Positions 18,768 to 30,922 of a stretch of DNA of 64,000 nt are shown here, one piece after another (the stretch's first letter is position 1; each line of letters opens with the position of its first letter). This stretch comes from Deltaproteobacteria bacterium. Its GTDB lineage: Bacteria; Desulfobacterota; Desulfomonilia; Desulfomonilales; Desulfomonilaceae. Made by a program: the position numbers and the translations under genes. The stretch lies in NCBI GenBank assembly GCA_026388665.1, contig JAPLJJ010000059.1:31097-95096 (forward strand). Direction: 5' to 3'. The notes beneath the pieces were generated by a model. It was not told where the DNA came from and did no database searches. It saw only the letters and a program-made list of their open reading frames with translations.

Positions 18768-21125
18768 ATGAAGCAGAAGATTGTCGTGGCACTTGCCGGA
18801 AACCCTAACGCCGGTAAGACCACAATATTCAACGCCTTGACAGGCGCTCGACAACACGTAGGGAATTGGCCGGGTGTTACGGTTGAGAAAAAAGAAGGAA
18901 CCTTAAAACATAGTGGACAAGAAATTCATGTAGTCGATTTACCTGGAACCTATTCGCTCACCGCTTATTCACTCGAAGAGATCATTGCCCGCAATTTCAT
19001 AGTCGATTCTTCCCCTGACCTTGTCATAAATGTAGTTGACGCTTCCAATTTGGAGCGGAATTTATATCTTTCGGTTCAATTGCTGGAAATGGGATGTAAG
19101 CTTGTTGTGGCCCTGAACATGATTGATGTGGCCCGAGGACGTGGGGCCATAATTGATGAAACACTTCTTTCGAGTTTACTGGGCGTTCCAGTTGTTCCGA
19201 CCAATGGGAAAAAGGGGGTAGGCCTTGATTCCCTTGTGGAAAAAGTGATCTCAGAAGTCGAAAACCCTGAACTAATAGAAAGGGATGTCAGGTTGACTTA
19301 CGGTTCAGAGGTGGAAGACGAATTATATAAAATTCAAAACCTTCTGGCACATACCGACTACTCCTCAAGAGGGAGTCAACGTTGGCTCGCTGTCAAACTG
19401 CTAGAGGGGGACTCAGAGATTATTAAAAAGATCGACGGTCTTGACCATAGAGAAAAAATCCTTGAGCAAGTCAGCAAGAGTCGATCGCACTTGAACGGTA
19501 TTTTTGGAGATAATCCTGAAATTGTTCTAGCAGACGCAAGATACGGTTTTATATCAGGAGCGATTAAGCAAACTGTCCAGGTCGAACGAACCAACCGAGT
19601 TAATTTAAGCGAAACTATTGACAAAGTTCTTACCAATAGATTGTTGGGCCCTCTGATTTTACTTGCGGTTCTGTATTGTGTTTACATTTTTACCTTTAAC
19701 GGAAGCGCTCCTTTTGTCAAACATTTCGACTCCTTTTTCTCATGGCTTGGAGAAAACGTTTCAACAATTCTTCCTGAGGGACTTTTAAAATCATTAGTAG
19801 TAAGCGGGATAATAAAGGGCGTGGGAGGCGTATTAGGTTTTACGCCACTAATAGCGTTTATGTTTTTCGCTATCGCAATACTTGAAGACACTGGTTATAT
19901 GACGCGTATCGCCTTTATGCTGGATCGTGTTTTACGTGGGTTTGGATTGCACGGCGCGTCCATGCTGGCCTTGATGGTGTCAGGCGGGATAGCGGGTGGT
20001 TGTGCTGTTCCCGGAATTATGGCCACACGTACAATGAAAGAACCTAAAGAACGGTTAGTCACAATTCTGGTGGCGCCACTTATGAATTGTGGAGCAAAAT
20101 TACCTGTGTACGCGTTGCTGATTGGAGCTTTTTTTCCTGGGGACCGGGCGTCTATTATGTTTGTTCTTACAATAATATCATGGGGAATGGCTCTTTTCGC
20201 CGGTAGGGTTATCCGCTCCACTGTACTGTCAGGCCCGTCCGCCCCTTTTGTGCTCGAGTTGCCCCCTTACCGAGTCCCTACTTTCCGTGGCCTCTTGATA
20301 CACACATGGGAACGCACCTGGATGTATGTGAAAAAGGCCGGAACTATAATATTGGCCGTTTCCATATTAATTTGGGCGTTGATGACGTTTCCCGGGTTGA
20401 CTTCGGAACAACGGGCTATTTTTCAAGATAAACAGGATAAGTTGCTGTCCAATTTCATCAAAGACCCGGTCGTAAGTATTGTCTTAAAGGATCAGGAAGA
20501 TTTGAATAGTTTTGAAGGTTTTGAATCTGAAAAAACGAAAAATCATGCGGAGAAATTAACCGACTTTTTGAAATCTAGAAATCTGAGCCATGAGCCACAG
20601 AAAGACGCCGATCTCTCAATAGACTTCCAACAAGTTAATTTACCCGTGGCGCTAAAATACGCTCAGTATAAGCTGGAAAAATTACGCCTCGAAAATGAGG
20701 AACAAAGCGCAAGGTTAAAAAATACAATAGCTGGTCGAGTGGGATCGCACCTAGAGTGGGTATTTAAGCCCATTGGGTTTGATTGGAAAACCAATGTGGC
20801 TCTTTTAGGAGGCTTTGCAGCTAAAGAGGTTGTGGTTTCCACTCTCGGCACCGCATATAGCATGGGCTCTATTGAACGCGAGCAATATTCGAATCTATCT
20901 GAACAACTCAAGAACGAACCCGGATGGAACCCATTGATGGCTTTCACTTTGATAATGTTCGTCATGTTATATGCCCCATGCTTTGTAACCCTGGTAGTGA
21001 TCAGGAGAGAAACCGGAAGATGGCGGTGGACAATATTCGCTATGGTTTATACTACGTTATTGGCATACTGCGTCGCGTTGATCGTAAAGACCACAGGAAC
21101 TTTTTTCGGTATAGGCCTTACTTAA
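18768..21125 (+). CDS. feoB: Ferrous iron transporter B
   Basis: G-protein domain [32 protein letters not shown]; FeoB membrane motifs [35 protein letters not shown]. Confidence 0.97.
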   Translation: MKQKIVVALAGNPNAGKTTIFNALTGARQHVGNWPGVTVEKKEGTLKHSGQEIHVVDLPGTYSLTAYSLEEIIARNFIVDSSPDLVINVVDASNLERNLYLSVQLLEMGCKLVVALNMIDVARGRGAIIDETLLSSLLGVPVVPTNGKKGVGLDSLVEKVISEVENPELIERDVRLTYGSEVEDELYKIQNLLAHTDYSSRGSQRWLAVKLLEGDSEIIKKIDGLDHREKILEQVSKSRSHLNGIFGDNPEIVLADARYGFISGAIKQTVQVERTNRVNLSETIDKVLTNRLLGPLILLAVLYCVYIFTFNGSAPFVKHFDSFFSWLGENVSTILPEGLLKSLVVSGIIKGVGGVLGFTPLIAFMFFAIAILEDTGYMTRIAFMLDRVLRGFGLHGASMLALMVSGGIAGGCAVPGIMATRTMKEPKERLVTILVAPLMNCGAKLPVYALLIGAFFPGDRASIMFVLTIISWGMALFAGRVIRSTVLSGPSAPFVLELPPYRVPTFRGLLIHTWERTWMYVKKAGTIILAVSILIWALMTFPGLTSEQRAIFQDKQDKLLSNFIKDPVVSIVLKDQEDLNSFEGFESEKTKNHAEKLTDFLKSRNLSHEPQKDADLSIDFQQVNLPVALKYAQYKLEKLRLENEEQSARLKNTIAGRVGSHLEWVFKPIGFDWKTNVALLGGFAAKEVVVSTLGTAYSMGSIEREQYSNLSEQLKNEPGWNPLMAFTLIMFVMLYAPCFVTLVVIRRETGRWRWTIFAMVYTTLLAYCVALIVKTTGTFFGIGLT

Positions 21126-21132
21126 TTAATTA

Positions 21133-21375
21133 GTGCGAAAGGAGCCCAAAATGTGGCAAGAACTTCTTGTGGGACTGATTGTATTGCTGGCCGCCTTTTT
21201 TATTTTGCGTCTGTTTTCAAGAAATTTTATCGGAAACGCTTCTCAGAAACCTGGTTGTTCCTGTGATTGCGCAAGGTGTTGTTCCGATAAGGAAAACTGC
21301 TCAACAAATGCTGATTCAGGGCATTCATGGCCCAGATGCCATGGGATATCTCTGAACAAAACATATACAAGTTAG
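21133..21375 (+). CDS. FeoB-associated Cys-rich membrane protein
   Basis: One N-terminal TM then GCSCDCARCCSDKENC; immediately after feoB. Confidence 0.8.
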   Translation: MRKEPKMWQELLVGLIVLLAAFFILRLFSRNFIGNASQKPGCSCDCARCCSDKENCSTNADSGHSWPRCHGISLNKTYTS

Positions 21376-21388
21376 TCCTCGGGAACGT

Positions 21389-23218
21389 TTATTCATCGTC
21401 AGTCTTTAGCACTGCGAGAAAAGCTGACTGAGGGATGACAACGTTACCGATCTGTTTCATTCTTTTCTTGCCTTCTTTTTGTTTTTCCAGCAGTTTTTTC
21501 TTACGTGTTATGTCCCCACCGTAGCACTTCGCCAGAACATCCTTTCTAAGAGCGGAAACAGTCTCTCTGGCGATTATTTTGCCCCCTATCGCTCCTTGAA
21601 TCGCAACTTTGAAGAGTTGACGCGGAATTTCATCTTTCAGCTTTTCACAGGCCCTTCGAGCACGTTGATAAGCCCTTTCTTTATGGACCAACATTGACAA
21701 AGCATCGACCTTTTCACCGGCCACCAAAAGATCTACTTTCGCTAATTCCGTAGGCCGATAGTCAAGAAACTCGTAATCAAAAGAAGCGTAACCGCGAGAA
21801 ACTGATTTCAGCTTGTCATAAAAATCGAAAAGGACTTCCGCTAACGGCAAATCAAAGGTCAGCTCCACCCGGCCAGAGCCTAAGTAGGCCATATCTTTTT
21901 GTATCCCTCGTCGATCTATACATAAACTGATTACTGTCCCTAGATATTGTTCGGGCAATATTATTGAAGCTCTTATAAAAGGTTCTTTAGTGTTTTCAAT
22001 CGCGACAGGGTCCGGATACTTGGCCGGATTATCTATTATTTCTTCCGATCCGTTCTTATAGACTATTACATATTGAACCGAGGGCGCTGTTAGAATTAAA
22101 GAAAGATTAAACTCTCTTTCTAGACGTTCCTGAACCACTTCAAGATGTAACAATCCAAGAAATCCGCATCTAAAACCATGTCCCAATGCAGTTGAATGGT
22201 CCTTTTCGAAGGTTAGGGAAGCGTCATTCAATTTCAGTTTTTCCAGGCCCTCGGAAAGTTCTTGATAATCATCTGATGAAATAGGATAAAATGATGAAAA
22301 CACTACCGGTTTTACAATTAGAAACCCTTTTAAAGGCGTTTCGCATGGGTTGTCTTCAAGGGTTACGGTATCACCTATTCTTGTATCACTGACAGTTTTA
22401 ATACCTGCGATTATGTAGCCTACCTGACCTGCTGAAAGTTGTTTTTCAGGTTTTCGCTCAATTAGGAAAATTCCCGTTTCTTCAACCTTATAATTAGCGC
22501 TGATCGCCCACAGCCTTATGGTTTGACCCGGTGTTATTGTTCCGTCAAATATTCTTATATGAACTACAGTTCCTCGGTATGGATCCCAGTGCGAATCAAA
22601 AATCAGCGCTTTTAGAGGAGCCTTGGGGTCACCTTTTGGAGCGGGGATCTTTTGTACTATCGTTTCCAGAACATCTTTTATTCCAATACCTTCTTTTGCG
22701 GAAACCAATATTGCCGAATCAGGATCTAAACCCAAATCTTTTGAAATCTGAAGTTTAACTCTATCAATATCGGCCGCGGGTAAATCGATCTTGTTGATAA
22801 CGGTTATAATTTCCAGATCCTGTTCCACTGCCATATAGAAATTGGCAAGCGTTTGGGCCTGAATACCTTGACTGGCGTCGATGACGAGCAACGCTCCTTC
22901 GCAAGCAACCAGAGCGCGTGAAACTTCGTATGAAAAATCTGCATGACCGGGTGTATCAATAAGATTCAAGGTGTAATTTACACCATCAGACGATTTGTAT
23001 GGAAGCGCCACTGATTGATTCTTGATGGTTATTCCCCGCTCCCTTTCAATATCCATGGTATCGAGCATTTGGTCATGGAAATTATGATCTCCAACAACAC
23101 CTGTGATCTGTAACAAACGATCAGCAAGTGTAGATTTTCCATGATCAATATGCGCTATAACGCAAAAGTTTCTAATTCTATCCATTAAGGTCTCCCAAAC
23201 CCGGGCCGGTCCAAGCAT
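21389..23218 (-). CDS. lepA: Elongation factor 4
   Basis: [46 protein letters not shown]-terminal LepA domain. Confidence 0.97.
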   Translation of the reverse strand: MLGPARVWETLMDRIRNFCVIAHIDHGKSTLADRLLQITGVVGDHNFHDQMLDTMDIERERGITIKNQSVALPYKSSDGVNYTLNLIDTPGHADFSYEVSRALVACEGALLVIDASQGIQAQTLANFYMAVEQDLEIITVINKIDLPAADIDRVKLQISKDLGLDPDSAILVSAKEGIGIKDVLETIVQKIPAPKGDPKAPLKALIFDSHWDPYRGTVVHIRIFDGTITPGQTIRLWAISANYKVEETGIFLIERKPEKQLSAGQVGYIIAGIKTVSDTRIGDTVTLEDNPCETPLKGFLIVKPVVFSSFYPISSDDYQELSEGLEKLKLNDASLTFEKDHSTALGHGFRCGFLGLLHLEVVQERLEREFNLSLILTAPSVQYVIVYKNGSEEIIDNPAKYPDPVAIENTKEPFIRASIILPEQYLGTVISLCIDRRGIQKDMAYLGSGRVELTFDLPLAEVLFDFYDKLKSVSRGYASFDYEFLDYRPTELAKVDLLVAGEKVDALSMLVHKERAYQRARRACEKLKDEIPRQLFKVAIQGAIGGKIIARETVSALRKDVLAKCYGGDITRKKKLLEKQKEGKKRMKQIGNVVIPQSAFLAVLKTDDE

Positions 23219-23257
23219 AAAGAATAATGCTGATTTAGTTTTCTAGCGAGGGGAAGT

Positions 23258-24877
23258 TTAGTGTGAAAATGTGTTCTTTACAACTTCGGATTTAGTAAGA
23301 AAGAAATGATGAGAGTTCAATTCCAGCGAATATTTTCCCAAGACCTCTTTTAGAGGAACATGGAAAGTTTTTCCCTGTTCTGAAATTATCATTAATTTTC
23401 CCCCTGATATCGCCAACCCCAGACAATTTGTGTTGGGTGGAGCGATTCTCTTTTTCGTAGCTTGCAGTAGGTTCTCCCCCTGGAGCATTCTATTCAATGA
23501 TGCTGTATATATTAAAGAATTCAGTGGTGATTTGTTTAGCTCTATGACTTCGCCATTTGACACCACAAGACCTGATGGAAAACCTCCATTAGTATAAGAT
23601 CCTATGACTCCACCTAGAACTGATCCTTTTTTTACAGCTATGTCGGGATCCACAATGTAGGTCTTCCGCGTAAAAAGATAATTCGCGACGAGCCAAACCG
23701 TTTTATTATTCCAGAGCGTAGTGGCTATTGCGGTCATTCTTAAATAACCATAGGGGAGAGTAAGTGTTATTACCGCTTTCTTGCTTTCCAATGAAGCTGT
23801 CAGATCTATTCCCATTACCAAACGCGTAGTGTTATCCGCTATTAGTAGTGTTTCACCATCAAGTGGTAATTCTTCACAGGCAGGTTGAATGTACGCTGGG
23901 GCCTCAAATCTTTGTCCGCTGAATGAACCATCAGCGTTTATTATTCTAATTTCTTTGGATCCATCTTCACATTCGAAAAGCCCCAGCCATTTATCATTCC
24001 ACACACCAAAAGAGAGAATTTTTGAATTGTCTTCATGGGATAAGATTGTCCGTCCTTCTTCCCAATTCAGCTTAAGGTTGGGGGAGTCCATGATTGCTCG
24101 GAGAGGGATCCAATTCCCATAAACAAGAATACCTGCCAATACGGTAAGTGGAATAACTATATTCAAGACATGGTTCATATGACCAGAGTATATGTGACTC
24201 TGGGTGGAGTGTTCCTGTGAATCGAATTTTTTCTTTATCCCGGCCTTGAGACGCACATATCCGATCAACACTTCTATTGCCATCACGGATGAAAAAAAGG
24301 TCATCAAAAACCAAAAATAGTTAACTCCGGAAAAAGCCCAGAAACCGTAGACGATATACAGAAAATACTTACTGGTAATAGTGATCCTGGAGCCGATTCC
24401 CATTACATTTATTATAACTCCAAAAACAACTACAATCAGATACAGACTGATGTAAGCGGCGCCGATCAGTGGTTCCACCAAGTGATGGAAAATGGCTAAC
24501 ATCGAAACCACTACCATTCCGAATTGATCACAAACCAGATCGGTAAACGCACCGGATTGAGACGCTTTGCCTACGTTGCGAGCATAAGCCCCATCCAATC
24601 CGTCAAAAATTACGTGACCAAGCAAGAATAATGCCGCCAACCACGGTTTTCTGACAAAATAAAGGATGGCCCCTGCCAGGAAAGCAATGCCTATATAGGA
24701 AATCGTATCCGGAACAATACCAATCTTTTCAAGAGGAGGAAAAATTACAGAGGTTAACCGAGTTCTCTTTTCAGCGAGCCAAATTTGAATCCAACGCTCT
24801 TTGCCAAAATAGTTGAAAAAATCCGATTGAGGTTGGGTCTTGAAACTCACTTCACTTTTCTCGGACTGGGTCGACAT
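23258..24877 (-). CDS. CDP-alcohol phosphatidyltransferase fused to a C-terminal extracytoplasmic propeller-like region
   Basis: DGLDGAYARNVGKASQSGAFTDLVCD matches the CDP-OH-P DGxxAR...GxxxDxxxD motif; about 270-aa extra C-terminus. Confidence 0.85.
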   Translation of the reverse strand: MSTQSEKSEVSFKTQPQSDFFNYFGKERWIQIWLAEKRTRLTSVIFPPLEKIGIVPDTISYIGIAFLAGAILYFVRKPWLAALFLLGHVIFDGLDGAYARNVGKASQSGAFTDLVCDQFGMVVVSMLAIFHHLVEPLIGAAYISLYLIVVVFGVIINVMGIGSRITITSKYFLYIVYGFWAFSGVNYFWFLMTFFSSVMAIEVLIGYVRLKAGIKKKFDSQEHSTQSHIYSGHMNHVLNIVIPLTVLAGILVYGNWIPLRAIMDSPNLKLNWEEGRTILSHEDNSKILSFGVWNDKWLGLFECEDGSKEIRIINADGSFSGQRFEAPAYIQPACEELPLDGETLLIADNTTRLVMGIDLTASLESKKAVITLTLPYGYLRMTAIATTLWNNKTVWLVANYLFTRKTYIVDPDIAVKKGSVLGGVIGSYTNGGFPSGLVVSNGEVIELNKSPLNSLIYTASLNRMLQGENLLQATKKRIAPPNTNCLGLAISGGKLMIISEQGKTFHVPLKEVLGKYSLELNSHHFFLTKSEVVKNTFSH

Positions 24878-24906
24878 TTTGATTTCTTTACTGATGAGAC
24901 CTCACT

Positions 24907-25329
24907 TCACAAATTTGTCTTGACTGCTTCGCCCGTGGATTTTATTTCGTCCATATTGCCGGGCACCGGTTCCCACGCGCAAATTGTTAGACCATCCTTG
25001 TATTTCCTCGGAACCACATGAATGTGCAAATGAGGTACGACCTGATTCGCTGCTTTTCCGTTGAGTTGCATAACATTTATTCCGTCAGGTTGTAATGTCT
25101 CTTGCACTGCTTTGGCTACCTTGGAAGCAATAATATTCAACCATCCGTAAACTTCCGGTTCAATTTGTAAAATTGTTTCATAATGGTTTTTCGGAATTAT
25201 GAGAGCATGACCCTTATTCAAGGGAGCGACATCCATAAAGGCCAAGGTTTTTTCATCCTCATAGATTTTGACACAAGGAATATCTCCTTTAACGATCTTA
25301 CAAAAAATGCAATTGGCTTCTTGTTTCAT
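24907..25329 (-). CDS. HIT family protein
   Basis: CIFCKIVKGDIPCVKIYEDE...HLHIHVVPR histidine triad. Confidence 0.95.
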   Translation of the reverse strand: MKQEANCIFCKIVKGDIPCVKIYEDEKTLAFMDVAPLNKGHALIIPKNHYETILQIEPEVYGWLNIIASKVAKAVQETLQPDGINVMQLNGKAANQVVPHLHIHVVPRKYKDGLTICAWEPVPGNMDEIKSTGEAVKTNL

Positions 25330-25378
25330 GGACTCAACCTCCTTGATAAATTATGACAGTTTCCCTTGTTGAATCATT

Positions 25379-26338
25379 CTAATCAGCTAAATCTTCAAAC
25401 AAGATAGAACTCAAATACCTTTCACCAGCGCTCGGTAAGATGGTAACGATGTTTTTCCCGTGAAATTCTTTTCTCTGAGCCAAACGAATGGCAGCGCAAA
25501 TGGCAGCTCCTGACGATATTCCACTTAATAAACCTTCTTCCCTGGCCAATAACCGAGCGTAACGCACAGCATCACCACTTGAAACCTGAACAACTTCATC
25601 AACAAGAGTCAGATCAAGGACACCGGGAATAAAACCAGCGCCGATTCCCTGGATTTTGTGAGGGCCAGTTACGGTTTCTTTACCATGTAAGGTTTGAGTT
25701 ATTACAGGGCTTTCTAGCGGTTCAACAGCCACAGATATCAGCTTTTTCCCCATGCCGTGCTTAATAAACCGGGAGACACCCGTTATCGTGCCTCCTGTGC
25801 CGACACCACTGACAAAGACATCTATTTTCCCCTCGGTTTGTTCCCATATTTCCGGGCCTGTTGTTTCTTCATGGGCTTTTGGATTTGCCGGGTTCTCGAA
25901 TTGTTGAGGCATGAAATATTTCCTTGGATCGCTCAGTGCAATTTCCTCGGCCTTTGCGACGGCTCCTTTCATGCCTTTACCGCCCTCCGTCAAAATTAGG
26001 CGTGCGCCGAACATTTTCAAAACTTTGCGTCTTTCAATGCTCATAGTCTCAGGCATGGTCAGGATTAACGGATAGCCTCTTATCGAGCAAACAAAAGCAA
26101 GGCCTATGCCCGTGTTGCCACTGGTTGGTTCTACTACCTCCATACCGGCACGCAATACCCCTTTTTCTTCAGCATCCCTGATCATGTAGACCGCAATGCG
26201 GTCCTTGACCGAATAGGCGGCATTGCGACCTTCTACTTTTGCCAGGATGGTAGCTTCCTGGACTCCTTCGATTTTGTTGAGTTTAACTAGAGGAGTAGAT
26301 CCTGTCGCAGCAATGTTGTTTTCAAAATATCTTGCCAT
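25379..26338 (-). CDS. cysK: Cysteine synthase A
   Basis: [47 protein letters not shown]. Confidence 0.93.
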   Translation of the reverse strand: MARYFENNIAATGSTPLVKLNKIEGVQEATILAKVEGRNAAYSVKDRIAVYMIRDAEEKGVLRAGMEVVEPTSGNTGIGLAFVCSIRGYPLILTMPETMSIERRKVLKMFGARLILTEGGKGMKGAVAKAEEIALSDPRKYFMPQQFENPANPKAHEETTGPEIWEQTEGKIDVFVSGVGTGGTITGVSRFIKHGMGKKLISVAVEPLESPVITQTLHGKETVTGPHKIQGIGAGFIPGVLDLTLVDEVVQVSSGDAVRYARLLAREEGLLSGISSGAAICAAIRLAQRKEFHGKNIVTILPSAGERYLSSILFEDLAD

Positions 26339-26426
26339 GTATGCCCCGCTCTTTCTTCCGAATTACGGAATCGGAATATTGCAACCTGTTTATGGAAACA
26401 CGGCCTGATTGAATTTTCCGTTTTTG

Positions 26427-27143
26427 TCAAGAACCTATATATCTTGTGGGATCCGGTACACCGGCTTCCTGGAAACCTCGTTTCCGTAAGAGACAACTCT
26501 CGCAAGCCCCACATGCTTCTCCGATATCCGAAGGATCATAACAGGAATGAGTTAACCCGTAGTCAATATTCATTCCTAAACCTGTCTTAATTATTTGGGC
26601 TTTAGACATTGTAATCAAAGGTGTTCGAATTCTAATTTTCATTTTGCCTTCGATTGCCTTCTGGATTGCAAGGTTCGACATGTTTTCAAAAGCATGAACA
26701 TATTCTGGGCGGCAATCCGGATAGCCTGAGTAATCCAAAGCGTTAACCCCGATATAGATGTCTTCCGCATTTGTCACTTCAGCCCACGCCAGCGCAAAAG
26801 ATAAAAAGATGGTGTTTCTGGCAGGCACATAGGTGATGGGTATATTTGAGCCTATTTTTTCAATAATGGTTCCTTTAGGTACTGCTATATCACTGGTTAG
26901 AGCTGAACCCCCTATTTTTCGGAGAGGGATTTCTATAATCAAATGTTCTCTGGATCCAAAATACTTAGCAATATTTCTAGCGGCATCTATTTCTACTTTG
27001 TGTCTTTGCCCATAGTCGAAAGTTAAGGCGCAAATCTGGAAACCATTAGATTTAGCGATCGCCATCGTAGTAGTCGAATCAATTCCTCCGGACAAAAGAA
27101 CTATTGCGAGTTTAGAGTTCATCAGTTCTGAGGTTTTAATCAC
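26427..27143 (-). CDS. queC: 7-cyano-7-deazaguanine synthase
   Basis: [35 protein letters not shown], CxxCxxC zinc motif near the C-terminus. Confidence 0.95.
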   Translation of the reverse strand: MIKTSELMNSKLAIVLLSGGIDSTTTMAIAKSNGFQICALTFDYGQRHKVEIDAARNIAKYFGSREHLIIEIPLRKIGGSALTSDIAVPKGTIIEKIGSNIPITYVPARNTIFLSFALAWAEVTNAEDIYIGVNALDYSGYPDCRPEYVHAFENMSNLAIQKAIEGKMKIRIRTPLITMSKAQIIKTGLGMNIDYGLTHSCYDPSDIGEACGACESCLLRKRGFQEAGVPDPTRYIGS

Positions 27144-27155
27144 TCCGCCGGGTTG

Positions 27156-27716
27156 TTAAATTGTTGTGCTCAATTTCGATATTTCTTCAGGACCAAATGT
27201 CAAATTCTCGAAAATTGCTGTTTCCACATCAATTGTTTCTTGTTTCATGATAAGTAATCGGTCTCTGGCTTGCGCGGTTTTTCCATAAGTATTCGTGAGA
27301 TAAGTAAATCTATTTTCTAGGCTCACTATCTCATCATGAATCACCCGCTTGTCCGCGTAGAAGACTATATGCTCTTCTCCAATCGGCCTATTTTTTTGAC
27401 TTCTTAAAATCACATGTTGAGAAACAATCCGGCCTACATTTAGTAAACCCTCTTGTTCTAGAATTTGCTCTCCCAACACGTCATGGTTTTTTGCGCCGGA
27501 GAGAATACAGGGATACTTACCAATATCATGAAGCAAGCATGAAGCCCTGAGTAATAACATGTCAACATGAAGGTTTTCCCGAACTAGGCTTTCTCCGAGG
27601 AATCGTCCTACCTCCCACACCATCTGACAATGTCTAATAATGTGATCCGGTGTCCTGTGTTTTCTCAGGAGAGCCAGGCACCCCGTTTCACCGGGAATAG
27701 CGACTAACGAATTCAT
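27156..27716 (-). CDS. HD-domain phosphohydrolase
   Basis: HCQMVWEVGRFLGE...ASCLLHDIGKYPC HD motif. Confidence 0.85.
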   Translation of the reverse strand: MNSLVAIPGETGCLALLRKHRTPDHIIRHCQMVWEVGRFLGESLVRENLHVDMLLLRASCLLHDIGKYPCILSGAKNHDVLGEQILEQEGLLNVGRIVSQHVILRSQKNRPIGEEHIVFYADKRVIHDEIVSLENRFTYLTNTYGKTAQARDRLLIMKQETIDVETAIFENLTFGPEEISKLSTTI

Positions 27717-27782
27717 GTCCCCGTTTCATCCTCTGTTGGTGGAGTATTTCGGATTAATCTCTAGTTTTGTTGAAAATACGGC

Positions 27783-29654
27783 TTATTGCTGTTCCTCGTC
27801 CTTATATTCATCGAACCTGAAGCTCAGGCTAACAATCCCGTCGGCAAAACGTTTGAGTATTTTAAAGGGTACTTTTTCATACACTTTCAGCATTGGTTGA
27901 TTTGAAAATAATACATCAGCTTTAAAGCCTTTGAGTCCTCTTTCTTTAGCTATTTCAATCAAGTAATTGAGTAGATAGCTGGCGATCCCTCTGCCATGAT
28001 AATGTTCATCAATCATAAAAGCAGTATCTGCGAATCCCTCTGCCGGTTCAATCATATACCTGGCTTCGGCAATCATTCTTCGATTTTCACGAGGACCAAT
28101 GGTAACTACCAATGAAACCCCTTCATCTTCTTTGAGATTCACATACGCTTGAACGTTTTTGTGCGGCATGCTGCGTCTTGGACTGAAATACCTAAAATAA
28201 ACCGAACTCTCCGACAAGTTGTAAAATAAATCTCGGAGCATCGTTTCATCGGTTGGTCTAACAGCGCGAATATGACACTTGAGGCCATCTTTGAACACGT
28301 GGTCTGTTCTAATTCGTTGTCGCAACTCAGGTGACACACTTTTGTAGTAAACCTGATCCGGGTAGACGTACCCTGCTTCACGCGCCGCTTTCATAAGTCC
28401 TTCACGATATTTCGGGTGAGCTACCTCAATCAAGGCCATAGCTCGCTCTCTTATCGTTCGACCACCCAGATAGGCTATACCAAATTCGGTGACTATATAA
28501 TTCACCTCTCCTCTGTTCATTATGACTGCTGATTTGGGGCCAAAAGACGGTACTATTGTAGAACGATCATTTTTTATCGACGTGGATCTCAGACAAACAA
28601 TTGAACGACCATTATTTGACATACTGGCTCCTAACATGAAATCATGGTCGCCTCCGGAACCTTCAAATGCAGTCCATGTTGGATTTCCCTGTCGTATTTG
28701 TCCTCGTAGATCGACTTGCAAGGCCAAGTTTACGGCTACTACCTTATCGTTTGCCGCAATGAAAAGAGGATTTAGCACCACATCGCTTGGATAAAGCTCA
28801 ACCAGAGAGTTATCGTCAACAAAATCATACAATCGCCTTGTTCCCATACAACAGGTGGCAAGAGATTTTCCCCTGTACATCTTCTTGGTACTGTTATCTA
28901 CTACGCCGCATTCTATAAGATCGACCAACGAATCAGTCAGAATCTCGGTGTGTAGTCCTAGGTTACGCCGATCCTTCAGGTGATCCATCAATCCCTGAGA
29001 TATTCCGGCGAAACCGAATTGAAGTATTGAACCATCGTCTATGAGTTCTCCACAATAATAGCTTATCGTTCTCTCTCGTTCTCCCAATTCTTCTGAAGGC
29101 AATTCAAATAACTCTTCATCCGCTTCAACCAGGTAATCAATTTCATCAATCATTATTGAAGAGTCCCCGGAAGTTCGAGGCATTCTTGTGTTCACCTGCG
29201 CAATAACAAGCCGTGCTGATTCAACTGCTGATTTCGTAGAATCAACCGATACACCAAGACTAAATCTTCCGAACCTGTCCGGAGGCGCTACTTGGATTAT
29301 TGCGACATCGATGGCTATTCGTCTATTTCTAAAAAAATTAGGTATTTGGGAATGAAAAAGTGGAACATAATCCGCTTCGGAAGGGCGTTCTTGTTCACCC
29401 GTGCGACCCCCGACAAAAAAAGATTTTATCACAAATCTGCCGGGAATTTTAGCAGCCAAATTGGTGGCGTAATCACCTCTAATAAATTGAACTATTTCAA
29501 CATCTTCAACTCGTGTATTTCCTAAAGCTTCTATTATCGTTTTGGGTTCCGAACACATACTTCCTAAATAGACACGGTCACCATTTTTAACGTGCGAGGC
29601 TGCTTCTTGCACATTTACTAATTTGTTTGCATACCTCTGTTCCCAATCCCTCAT
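27783..29654 (-). CDS. Acetyl-CoA hydrolase/transferase (4-hydroxybutyrate CoA-transferase type) fused to C-terminal GNAT domain
   Basis: CoA-transferase region (EFGIAYLGGRTIRERAMALIEVAHPKYREGL) then GNAT (IDEHYHGRGIASYLLNYLIEIAKERG). ATG 29654 preferred. Confidence 0.88.
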   Translation of the reverse strand: MRDWEQRYANKLVNVQEAASHVKNGDRVYLGSMCSEPKTIIEALGNTRVEDVEIVQFIRGDYATNLAAKIPGRFVIKSFFVGGRTGEQERPSEADYVPLFHSQIPNFFRNRRIAIDVAIIQVAPPDRFGRFSLGVSVDSTKSAVESARLVIAQVNTRMPRTSGDSSIMIDEIDYLVEADEELFELPSEELGERERTISYYCGELIDDGSILQFGFAGISQGLMDHLKDRRNLGLHTEILTDSLVDLIECGVVDNSTKKMYRGKSLATCCMGTRRLYDFVDDNSLVELYPSDVVLNPLFIAANDKVVAVNLALQVDLRGQIRQGNPTWTAFEGSGGDHDFMLGASMSNNGRSIVCLRSTSIKNDRSTIVPSFGPKSAVIMNRGEVNYIVTEFGIAYLGGRTIRERAMALIEVAHPKYREGLMKAAREAGYVYPDQVYYKSVSPELRQRIRTDHVFKDGLKCHIRAVRPTDETMLRDLFYNLSESSVYFRYFSPRRSMPHKNVQAYVNLKEDEGVSLVVTIGPRENRRMIAEARYMIEPAEGFADTAFMIDEHYHGRGIASYLLNYLIEIAKERGLKGFKADVLFSNQPMLKVYEKVPFKILKRFADGIVSLSFRFDEYKDEEQQ

Positions 29655-30046
29655 ATCGAATCTCCAAATTTTTCTGACAGCATCTTGAAATAAAGTCCTT
29701 AAGTCAAGGACTTTTGCCCCGGCTATTTCATCATCTAACAATATTTTCCGCCTTTTACACCGGTCAAATCAATCAGACCATGTACAGCCATTTTCTTCAC
29801 AATATCAAAATTCCCCAGGACTCGTTAACTTTCCCTTTGTAATTTTTTATTCACAACCACTTCTATATGGCTACTTTCAGACATCGGTCGAAAAATAGTC
29901 GCATTGTCTTCCTGTTGTCTTCCTTGACACAAGGCGCCTCATGACCTTACATAATGATGGGGTTTCAGAATCGCTGCCCCGAAGTCTCTGTACATGAAAT
30001 AAACTATTCTGCATATTCAGAAGTGTTACTTAGAACGGAGTCAAGC

Positions 30047-30859
30047 ATGTCTATTGAAGAAACTCAGTCCCTAACAGATCGAGAACTATGGACTTTAAAA
30101 GAATTTGTTGAAAATACATTACGAAAGAGTGGGGCTGTTTTGCTCGAATTGTACGGGCGTGGCAACAGAAAACTGAAATTTGATGACGAGTTGGTGACAG
30201 AAGCCGAAAATAGGGCGTGGGACATTATTCAGACTAAGATTGACGGGAGCTTCGATGGGCATGGTTTCTTGAGAGACTTGAACGAGGAACAATTGAGAGG
30301 ACCAGGCGCGCCACGATTTGTCTGGATCGTTGATACGCTTGATGGTGCGGCGTCTTTTCAGTCTGGAATGCCTGTTTGGGGAGTTAGCGCGGCCCTTTTT
30401 GAGAAATTCTGGCCTGTTCTGGGTTTCCTTTATTTGCCGGTAACCGGTGAACTTTATTCAGCTTATGCTGGAAGAGAAGCTTTTCTGAATGATAGACCAA
30501 TTAAAGTGCGGCAGGACCCAACTGTGGACAATGAAAGTTTGATTCTGGTTTATTCTCGCTTTCACAGAGACTTTACAAGTAATTTTCCAGGCAAGATCCG
30601 CAATTTGGGTTCATCCGCCGGACACTTGGCTTACACTGCCAGAGGCGCAGCCGACGCTTGTATTATGAAAAACGTTACAGTTAGAGATCTGGCGGCCGGT
30701 AGTATTATACTGGGAGCAGCCGGTGGAGAAATAAGATATCTTGATGGCCGACCATTTCATATTGGTGAGATTCTAGATGGACACAGAATTGAAGACCCAT
30801 TGATAGCTTCCCCAAAGGGATCTTTCGATTATTTTGCCCAGTATTTTCAAAAAATCTGA
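30047..30859 (+). CDS. Inositol monophosphatase / 3'(2'),5'-bisphosphate nucleotidase family protein
   Basis: FVWIVDTLDGAASFQSGMPVWGVSAALF = WIVDPLDGT-like IMPase motif. ATG 30047 preferred (GGAG upstream). Confidence 0.85.
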   Translation: MSIEETQSLTDRELWTLKEFVENTLRKSGAVLLELYGRGNRKLKFDDELVTEAENRAWDIIQTKIDGSFDGHGFLRDLNEEQLRGPGAPRFVWIVDTLDGAASFQSGMPVWGVSAALFEKFWPVLGFLYLPVTGELYSAYAGREAFLNDRPIKVRQDPTVDNESLILVYSRFHRDFTSNFPGKIRNLGSSAGHLAYTARGAADACIMKNVTVRDLAAGSIILGAAGGEIRYLDGRPFHIGEILDGHRIEDPLIASPKGSFDYFAQYFQKI

Positions 30860-30922
30860 TTAATTGGTCATAGAGCTTATTTTAAGTGATGTGGCTTTTC
30901 ATTAAACATACGTTTTAACGGA

